From an uncultured Saprospiraceae bacterium (GTDB lineage: Bacteria > Bacteroidota > Bacteroidia > Chitinophagales > Saprospiraceae), in NCBI GenBank assembly GCA_937980645.1, contig CALJPQ010000013.1:1-64000 (forward strand): a stretch of 64,000 nt of DNA, written 5' to 3'. This document shows positions 58,190 through 64,000 of the stretch, piece after piece; positions within the stretch are counted from its first letter, which is position 1; the number at the start of each line of letters is the position of its first letter. Under the pieces are notes generated by a model. It was not told where the DNA came from and did not search any database. It saw nothing but the letters and a program-made list of their open reading frames with translations. The translations under genes and the position numbers were made by a program.

Positions 58190-60382
58190 ATGAAGAAGTG
58201 CTTTTTACCGTTGTTGCTGCTGTTTATCAGCGCATCAACACCTGTTTTGGCGCAGGTTCGGGAAGACTCCATTGAACAGAAGCGCCTTCAGGAAATTGCC
58301 GTTCGGGCGTTGAGGCTCGACCTGAGGTATGTGCCGCCAGTACAGGGCACGTATCTGTTTGACGGCAAGAAGAACGAGGTAATCTCGGTTACGAATGTCA
58401 ATGCAAACATTGCCGAAAAGGTGGCTCGTCAGGTGTTTGCCAAAGTGCCCGGTGTGTTTGTGTACGATATGGACGGCACGGGCAACCAGATCCACATTGC
58501 CACGCGCGGGCTGGACCCGCACCGGAGCTGGGAGTTCAACGTGCGCACGAACGGCATCATGACCAATTCCGATCTGTACGGCTACCCCGCCAGCCACTTT
58601 ACGCTGCCGTTTGAGGCGGTAGAGCGCATTGAACTGATACGCGGTACCAGTGCATTGCAGTACGGTGCGCAGTTTGGCGGTATGATTAATTGCGTCATCA
58701 AACGCCCCGACACGACGCGCGTCTTTTCGGGCGAGAGCTTCAACAGCGTCGGCTCTTTCGGCATGATCAGCACCTACAATGCCTTGGGTGGTCGCAAAGG
58801 ACCGTGGGAATACTACGCCTTTTATAGCCAGCGCAGCTCGAAGGGCTATCGCGACAACAGTGAGTCCGCCTTTGACGGGCAGGGCGTCCTGGTGCGTTAC
58901 GAGCCTTCCGAGCGCTTGTCGGTACGAGCGGAGTTCCTGCGCTCCTACTACCGCTATCGCATTCCCGGGCCGCTGACCGATGCGCAGTTTGCTGAAAATC
59001 CGCGTCAGGCCACGCGCTTCCGCAATTACTACAGCCCAGAGATTTTCTTGCCCTCTCTGACACTGGAATGGAAGGTGGGCGCACACACCCGCTTAATGGG
59101 CTCCGTATCAGGAGTCTATGGCGAGCGGCGCAGCGTCATGTTTGACCGCCCAGCCACGATAAAGGACACCATCAACCCCAACACCCTCCAGTTCGCGCCC
59201 CGCCAGGTGGATATTGACGGCTTCCATAGCCAGACTGTGGAGCTGCGCCTACTGCACGAATATACCCTGGGCCATCAGGCCGGCTCCGTACTCACCGCTG
59301 GGGCGCAGTACATCCACAACGACCTGCGCCGCCGCCAGCAGGGACGCGGTACCACGGGCTTCGACTATGACCTCACCGTGGACGCCGACGGTTTCCGGCG
59401 CGACCTGTGGATGCGCACGCGCAACCTCGCCCTGTTCGTCGAGAACAAATTCCAGATCACGCGCCGCCTGTCGGTAACCCCTGGCGCGCGCGTGGAACTG
59501 GGCCAGACGCGCGTCGAGGGCAACGTCGCATACCTGCCACCCTCTGAAGTGGAAAACACCATCGAGCGCAACTTCCCTTTGTTCGGCATAACGTCTTCTT
59601 ACACCTTGAGCCGAACGCAAAGCCTCTATGCCGGCTGGTCGCAAGCTTATCGGCCCGTGCTGTTCAAAGATGTCATACCGGCTAATCCCTACGAACGCAC
59701 CGACCCAAACATCCGCGACGGCTATGGCTACAACTTAGAACTGGGCTGGCGCGGGCGCGTCGAAAACCTGCGCTGGGACGTCAGCGCCTTCCAACTGCGC
59801 TACGACCGCCGCTTCGGCAACATCTCGCTCTACAACGAACGCTTAGATACCGTCATCCTGTGGCGTACCAACATCGGCAACTCCGTCACGAACGGCTTGG
59901 AAATCTTTGTTGAGTACGGAATACCGGTGGGTCAGCACCTCTTCCTCTCGGTCTTCACCGCTACGGCCTACATGGATGCTAAATACTTAGGCGACTCCGT
60001 GCGCGTCAGCGCCACTGAAAACCGCAGCATTGCCGGCAAACGCGTTGAGTCAGTGCCGCAGTGGATCACGCGCAACGGCTTCAATGCGCGCTACAAAACC
60101 CTCGCGGCTTCGCTGCTGTACAGCTACACTGCCGAGAACTTTGCCGACCCGCTCAACACGGTGGTGCCCAACGCCACGGGCGCTGTCGGCTTGGTGCCTG
60201 CTTATGGCTTGCTCGATTTCAACTTCTCCTGGCAAATACTGCCCCAGCTCGGCATGCGCTTCAGCGTGAACAACATCACCGACAAGCAGTATTTCAACAA
60301 GCGCCCTACGCTCTATCCCGGCCCGGGCGTATGGCCCGCCGATGGGCGCACCTACACCCTGATGGCGCACTTAGCCTTCTAA
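58190..60382 (+). CDS. TonB-dependent outer-membrane receptor, FecA-like
   Basis: 730 residues with signal peptide MKKCFLPLLLLFISASTPVLAQ. The plug domain is at about 65-175 (VARQVFAKVPGVFVYDMDGTGNQIHIATRGLDPHRSWEFNVRTNGI in outline, then ERIELIRGTSALQYGAQFGGMINCVIK), followed by a 22-strand-like barrel ending in YTLMAHLAF. The IEVRRHGLDPHRSWEFNVR-like pattern is that of ferric-citrate-type receptors (FecA). It lacks the N-terminal signalling domain and the sigma/anti-sigma pair that regulates FecA in other bacteria. Iron-citrate uptake is a guess; the ligand may be another metal chelate. Ends at a bidirectional terminator. Confidence 0.9.
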   Translation: MKKCFLPLLLLFISASTPVLAQVREDSIEQKRLQEIAVRALRLDLRYVPPVQGTYLFDGKKNEVISVTNVNANIAEKVARQVFAKVPGVFVYDMDGTGNQIHIATRGLDPHRSWEFNVRTNGIMTNSDLYGYPASHFTLPFEAVERIELIRGTSALQYGAQFGGMINCVIKRPDTTRVFSGESFNSVGSFGMISTYNALGGRKGPWEYYAFYSQRSSKGYRDNSESAFDGQGVLVRYEPSERLSVRAEFLRSYYRYRIPGPLTDAQFAENPRQATRFRNYYSPEIFLPSLTLEWKVGAHTRLMGSVSGVYGERRSVMFDRPATIKDTINPNTLQFAPRQVDIDGFHSQTVELRLLHEYTLGHQAGSVLTAGAQYIHNDLRRRQQGRGTTGFDYDLTVDADGFRRDLWMRTRNLALFVENKFQITRRLSVTPGARVELGQTRVEGNVAYLPPSEVENTIERNFPLFGITSSYTLSRTQSLYAGWSQAYRPVLFKDVIPANPYERTDPNIRDGYGYNLELGWRGRVENLRWDVSAFQLRYDRRFGNISLYNERLDTVILWRTNIGNSVTNGLEIFVEYGIPVGQHLFLSVFTATAYMDAKYLGDSVRVSATENRSIAGKRVESVPQWITRNGFNARYKTLAASLLYSYTAENFADPLNTVVPNATGAVGLVPAYGLLDFNFSWQILPQLGMRFSVNNITDKQYFNKRPTLYPGPGVWPADGRTYTLMAHLAF

Positions 60383-60409
60383 AGTCCTCGCCACGGATGG
60401 GCATTGGCA

Positions 60410-60443
60410 AAGGCCCGGCAGGCGTCGCGACCTGTCGGGCCTT
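60410..60443. terminator. Hairpin between convergent genes, probable terminator
   Basis: AAGGCCCGGCAGG pairs with CCTGTCGGGCCTT (one mismatch) around 8 nt. It lies between the TonB receptor and the convergent lipoprotein gene. U-tracts are weak. Confidence 0.65.
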
Positions 60444-60461
60444 CGCGCTTCGATGGCAGGC

Positions 60462-60884
60462 TTAGTGCTTTTCCCGAAAAAACCGCACAGTTTCTGTTTG
60501 GTCAAAGTATTCCGGACGGGCGGAGGCATCGGTGCCGGCGGCAGCGCAAAAGCGGAAGGACGTATCGCTGGTGCGCTCCAGGATGCCGTAGAGCGTTTTG
60601 CCCCGCCACGGGCCGCCGTCGAAGTCGAGCAGGTCAAGGGTGGCGGGTGTTAGGGAGCAGTCGTAGCGGTACGTCAGGTGCACCGTGTCGAGCTGGCTGC
60701 CAAAGCGCGTGATCCAGAGCATGTGGCCATTGGGCCGAACGGCCCAAAGATGGCCCTCTTCGGCCTCCCACGTACCTTCTAAGGGCAGACAGGGAGAACC
60801 GCTACACGAGAAGAGCGCCGAGGTTATGAGGCACGCCGCAAAAGCGATCGCGGCGTCGGAAAGTCGTTTCGTCGTCGGGAACAT
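60462..60884 (-). CDS. Small lipoprotein, lipocalin-like
   Basis: 140 residues. The signal ends in a lipobox-like SALFSC at about residue 27. The mature part (LEGTWEAEEGHLWAVRPNGHMLWITRFGSQLDTVHLTYRYDCSLTPATLDLLDFDGGPWRGKTLYGILERTSDTSFRFCAAAG in outline) has the short beta-strands and the initial GTW of lipocalin-type proteins. Two Cys pairs may form disulfides. Function unknown. Confidence 0.65.
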   Translation of the reverse strand: MFPTTKRLSDAAIAFAACLITSALFSCSGSPCLPLEGTWEAEEGHLWAVRPNGHMLWITRFGSQLDTVHLTYRYDCSLTPATLDLLDFDGGPWRGKTLYGILERTSDTSFRFCAAAGTDASARPEYFDQTETVRFFREKH

Positions 60885-61301
60885 GTGTAGCTGTTTATCC
60901 AGTCATCTTCAAAGACGCCATTCTTGGGTAAAGGTGGCACAGGTGCAGTGTTTTTTCTTGCCTGGTAGCAGGCAATGGCGGGACAGTCGCTCTTGCAAGC
61001 GTCTCAGAAGGGTGTATTCACGGACATTAAACACGGCAAAGATGACTTGATAGGTGAAGGACTTGTGTGCACGCTCTTTTTTAGTCGCTGAGGACGCAGA
61101 GAAACGCCGGGGGAAACACCTCGCGGCCCCCAGCGGTTTTCTAACCCTTTGCCTCACAGCAGCTCTGCGGAAGTCAATAAGATGATCGGGCAATCTTCTA
61201 AAGATACGAGAAAGCCTGTGCTGCTACCGGTTAGGACCGAGCGGGAACAAACCAGCCTGTGCGTAAAGCGAAAAGCAGGGCTTTGAATGCTCTGAGGCTG
61301 G
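60885..61301. other. Intergenic region, no gene seen
   Basis: 417 nt. Contains a small hairpin TTGCCTG...CAGGCAA at about 60951-60968 and a GC stem GGGGG...CCCCC at about 61109-61133 followed by TTTT. The open frames on either strand overlap neighbours or lack features. Confidence 0.4.
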
Positions 61302-62300
61302 TCATCCGGAGGCGTCTGGCTGGCAAATGTGCCGGGCCATTTGCAGCCACTTTTCGTGTTGTCTGGCTTCTGGCTGCGCGTCGGCGAATTTGACCCAATC
61401 GGCCTGTTCCAGCAGGCGTTGCACGTCGGGGCGGAGCGGTGCCGGGAAGGTTGTTTTGCCCAAATGGCGGATAATTTCCGCAGTGGTTCGCTCCAGGGCC
61501 GGGAAGCCGTATTCATTTTCCAGGAACTCGCGCACGACCCAGCTCAGTGCAGCGTAATACTCTCCTACGCGGTTAGGTTGCGTCCAGGGCTGTTCGCGGG
61601 CTATAGTGTCCAATTTTTGTTGGGCGATGTCCTTTGCTGAAGGGCGTGGCGGTTCGGGTGGCGCGAGCGGGGGTGGTGTGGGGCGGCGTCGGCGTTTTTG
61701 CCACCACCAGATGGCTATGGCTATGGCGGCTGCTGCGGTGGCTGCTGCGGGCCAGTAGTCGTACCACATCGTTGCTCGGCGGCGGATATCCCGAATGGGC
61801 GCCATAGCATTCACATCGGCCGGTGCGCTCGGAGCAGTTACGGTGATTTCGAGCGGGTTGGTCAGCACGGGTCCACCCACCTGGAGCAGCACGGGCAGTG
61901 GGGGCAGCGTCAGGCGCCCCGTATCGAGCAGGACGACGGCCATCGTCTGCACCCAGTACTCACCTGTGCGGCGCCAGGGTGAGGGCGGGCGGATGTCGTC
62001 GGCGGAGAGCGTCGGCAGCCAGACGGCCACGTTGATGCGCTGCGGAGCCGCCTGCACACCCGCTACCTGTACGCGCAACACCGCCGTATCACCAGCCTCT
62101 GCGCTCGCGCGGTCGAAGCTGGCCACCGCGCGTACCTGTGCTGTTGCCGTCAGGGGCATAAGGCTGCTTAACAGCCACAAAAGCAACCCTTTGAGCGCTG
62201 GCGAAGCTTTGCATTGCCACCCTCCCTTTCGTGGGCGCTGTTTGCCGAAAACCTCCGGCGTTTGTGCCCACAGCCTCTCCATGTTCACAGCCTTATCCAT
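61302..62300 (-). CDS. BatD-like protein of the MoxR/DUF58 operon
   Basis: 332 residues from the ATG at 62300; other in-frame starts are at 62327 and 62282. A hydrophobic signal (GLLLWLLSSLMPLTATAQ) leads into a beta-rich part (VRAVASFDRASAEAGDTAVLRVQVAGV and LTLPPLPVLLQVGGPVLTNPLEITVTAP in outline), one membrane segment (AAATAAAAIAIAIWWW), then a cytoplasmic DUF4381-like helix bundle (EYYAALSWVVREFLENEYGFPALERTTAEI). Overlaps the DUF58 stop by 8 nt, so translation is coupled. Its role, as for Bat proteins, is in envelope stress or assembly; unproven. Confidence 0.75.
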   Translation of the reverse strand: MDKAVNMERLWAQTPEVFGKQRPRKGGWQCKASPALKGLLLWLLSSLMPLTATAQVRAVASFDRASAEAGDTAVLRVQVAGVQAAPQRINVAVWLPTLSADDIRPPSPWRRTGEYWVQTMAVVLLDTGRLTLPPLPVLLQVGGPVLTNPLEITVTAPSAPADVNAMAPIRDIRRRATMWYDYWPAAATAAAAIAIAIWWWQKRRRRPTPPPLAPPEPPRPSAKDIAQQKLDTIAREQPWTQPNRVGEYYAALSWVVREFLENEYGFPALERTTAEIIRHLGKTTFPAPLRPDVQRLLEQADWVKFADAQPEARQHEKWLQMARHICQPDASG

Positions 62301-63177
62301 GTGCCACCACCTTTGACCTGCGGGCAAAAAACTGGAGCAATTCGCGCACGTAGGGCTGGTCGGTGCACAGGCTCAGGAAGTCGGCTCCGGCACGCCGGAA
62401 GAGCGACTGCGTGTTGGCCCGGTGCGCCTCGAAGGTCTGCCGGTATTGGCGGCGCAGCTGGCCACTGGTGGTGTCCACCCAGATTTGTTCGCCCGTTTCG
62501 GCATCGGCCACACGCAGCACGCCCACGTCGGGCAGGTCGCGCTCCAGTACGTCCCAGCAGTGAATGCCGATGCAGTCGTGGCGGCGCGCCACGATGCGCA
62601 GGGCTTCTTCATAGCCCGAGGCCAGAAAGTCGGACAGCACAAAGCACACACTGCGCTTTTTGAGCACGTTGTGCACGAAGCGCAGGGCCAGTGCCAGGTC
62701 GGTACGGCGTCCTTTGGGCCGGGCCAACAGGATTTCGCGAATGATGCGCAGGATGTGTTGTTTGCCCTTTTTGGGCGGGATAAAGAGCTCGACGCGGTCG
62801 GAGAAGAGCATGACGCCCACCTTGTCGTTGTTGGAGATGGCCGAAAAGGCCAGCACGGCACATAGTTCGGTCAGGTATTCTTCTTTGAACTGGCTGTGGC
62901 TGCCGAAGACGGCCGAGCCGCTGACGTCCACCAGCAGCATGACGGTGTTTTCGCGTTCTTCTTCAAAGACTTTGACGTAGGGTTCGCCGGCGCGGGCCGT
63001 TACGTTCCAGTCAATATTGCGCACATCGTCGCCCGGATAGTAGAGGCGTACCTCGCTGAACGACATGCCGCGCCCTTTGAAGGCGCTGTGGTAGCCGCCG
63101 GTGAATAGGTGGCTGCTCAGGCCGCGCGCCTTAATTTCGATTTTGCGCACCTTTTTGAGCAGTTCGGCGGAGGTCAT
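62293..63177 (-). CDS. DUF58 family protein of the MoxR operon
   Basis: 294 residues from the ATG at 63177; the frame is open from 63285. Soluble, with KIEIKARGLSSHLFTGGYHSAFKGRGMSFSEVRLYYPGDDVRNIDWNVTARAGEPYVKVFEEERENTVMLLVDVSGS in outline: the DUF58 motif followed by the MIDAS-like DVSGS of a von Willebrand A domain. Start overlaps the MoxR stop (ATGA) and its end overlaps the BatD-like start, so the three genes are coupled. MoxR-DUF58 pairs act as chaperone-type complexes; the client is unknown. Confidence 0.93.
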   Translation of the reverse strand: MTSAELLKKVRKIEIKARGLSSHLFTGGYHSAFKGRGMSFSEVRLYYPGDDVRNIDWNVTARAGEPYVKVFEEERENTVMLLVDVSGSAVFGSHSQFKEEYLTELCAVLAFSAISNNDKVGVMLFSDRVELFIPPKKGKQHILRIIREILLARPKGRRTDLALALRFVHNVLKKRSVCFVLSDFLASGYEEALRIVARRHDCIGIHCWDVLERDLPDVGVLRVADAETGEQIWVDTTSGQLRRQYRQTFEAHRANTQSLFRRAGADFLSLCTDQPYVRELLQFFARRSKVVAHG

Positions 63178-64000
63178 GGGATGGGCACGGTTTGGAGGAT
63201 GCGTTCGATGATGCCTTCCTGGGCGATGCCTTCGGCTTCGGCTTCGTAGGTCAGGCCGATGCGGTGGCGCAGCACGTCGAAGCACACGTCGCGCACGTCG
63301 TCGGGGGTGGTGAAGCCGCGCCCGCGGATGAAGGCTAAAGCGCGCGCGGCCTGCGCCAGGGCTAAGCTGGCCCGAGGCGAAGCACCGTAGCTGATGAGCG
63401 GTGCCATTTGCGGCAGCCCAAAGCGCGCCGGCTCGCGTGTGGCAAAGATGATGTCCAGGATGTATTGCTCGATTTTTTCGCTCAGCAACACTTTCTTGAC
63501 GGCCTCGCGCGCCTTTAGCAGTGCGTCGGTGGACACGACTTTTTTTACCTCCGGCGATTCGCCATTGAGGTAGCGACGCACAATGAGGCGCTCGTCGTCC
63601 TGCGAGGGATAGCCGATTTTAACTTTCAGCAGAAAGCGATCCACCTGCGCTTCGGGCAGCGGATAAGTTCCCTCCTGTTCGATGGGGTTTTGGGTGGCCA
63701 GCACTAAGAAAGGCTCGGGCAGGCGAAAGGTATCGTTGCCGATGGTAACCTGACGCTCTTGCATGGCCTCGAGCAGAGCGCTTTGCACTTTGGCAGGAGC
63801 GCGGTTGATCTCGTCAGCCAGCACAAAGTTGGCAAAAATAGGCCCGCGGCGTACGGCAAATTCGGCTTTGGCCGGGTTGTAGATCATGGTGCCCAGCACG
63901 TCGGCAGGCAGCAAGTCGGGCGTGAATTGGATGCGGCTGAAATGGGCGTCCACGGCCTGGGCCAGCGTCTTGATGGCCAGCGTTTTGGCCAGCCCGGGCA
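63174..64000 (-). CDS. MoxR-family AAA+ ATPase (N terminus beyond right edge)
   Basis: 275 residues inside the window. Reading at the edge begins PGLAKTLAIKTLAQAV, which is the end of the Walker A region (GxPGLAKT), so the gene continues beyond 64000. Then LLPADVLGTMIYNP, FANFVLADEINRAPAKVQSALLEAMQE (Walker B), VLATQNPIEQEGTYPLPEAQVDRF (sensor and Arg finger region), and C-terminal YGASPRASLALAQAARALAFIRGRGFTTPDDV. Standard MoxR pattern. First visible gene of the MoxR-DUF58-BatD-like operon. Confidence 0.95.
   Translation of the reverse strand, partial: PGLAKTLAIKTLAQAVDAHFSRIQFTPDLLPADVLGTMIYNPAKAEFAVRRGPIFANFVLADEINRAPAKVQSALLEAMQERQVTIGNDTFRLPEPFLVLATQNPIEQEGTYPLPEAQVDRFLLKVKIGYPSQDDERLIVRRYLNGESPEVKKVVSTDALLKAREAVKKVLLSEKIEQYILDIIFATREPARFGLPQMAPLISYGASPRASLALAQAARALAFIRGRGFTTPDDVRDVCFDVLRHRIGLTYEAEAEGIAQEGIIERILQTVPIP

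Noticed and set aside
1..64000. CRISPR arrays, insertion sequences, prophage or integrase genes
   Set aside because: No regularly spaced repeats, transposase or phage-type proteins were seen on either strand.

Overview
The window looks like a chromosomal segment of an aerobic or facultative member of the Bacteroidota (Cytophagales/Saprospirales-like; I cannot place it further). Evidence: the Bacteroidota -7 promoter element TAnnTTTG recurs upstream of genes on both strands, a secreted protein ends in a type IX secretion sorting domain, and several proteins belong to families typical of the phylum (DUF4199, tandem OmpH before murI, Sec-type clade II NosZ, spheroidene-monooxygenase-like CrtA). 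The DNA is fairly GC-rich apart from an AT-rich gene at 2026-3897. I saw no CRISPR array, insertion sequence or prophage, and found one tRNA.

Layout. 1-9.7 kb: start of a polyphosphate kinase 2, an NhaC antiporter, a T9SS cargo beta-helix protein, an S41-like protein without its serine, a double-OmpA protein, DUF4199, a P-loop kinase-like protein, an ABC permease and a NUDIX hydrolase. 9.8-18.8 kb: pyrE, an M42 peptidase, dnaX, a hibernation factor, an aldehyde dehydrogenase and two glycosyltransferases. 19.2-27.3 kb: a nitrous oxide reduction operon (cytochrome c lipoprotein, nosZ, fasciclin lipoprotein, membrane-NosL fusion, nosD, nosF, an outer-membrane protein with an N-terminal cysteine cluster, nosY). 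27.5-30.5 kb: carotenoid genes (cruF and crtD on the minus strand, a crtA-like gene divergent). 30.6-38.1 kb: ECF sigma factor with a large membrane partner, LptF/G-type permease, porin, tRNA-Arg, murI and two OmpH chaperones. 38.4-40 kb: an NTF2-like gene and a proton-pumping rhodopsin. 40-50.7 kb: ABC ATPase, CtpA protease, a glycosyltransferase, an orphan efflux adaptor, a glucosaminidase, an Mfd reduced to its N-terminal module, LolA and Era. 51-64 kb: GH3-family protein, lipoprotein, NahK-like kinase, DUF58 protein, polymer-forming membrane protein, TonB receptor and a MoxR-DUF58-BatD-like operon running off the right edge.

How it fits together. The nos operon would let the cell respire N2O with a copper reductase; NosDFY and NosL serve its metal centre. 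The rhodopsin has the residues of an outward proton pump and also a glycine where green proteorhodopsin has a bulky phenylalanine, the change associated with binding a hydroxylated carotenoid antenna. About 10 kb away lie genes for carotenoid 1,2-hydration, 3,4-desaturation and possibly oxygenation. I consider this the most interesting combination in the window.

Other points: predicted leaderless transcripts for dnaX, a DUF58 gene and the Mfd fragment; three convergent gene pairs that share a TTAG stop overlap; several strong unassigned palindromes; and a codon-context habit in which leucine TTA mostly precedes a codon starting with G. All family assignments come from reading the sequence and remembered family features; no database search was run.
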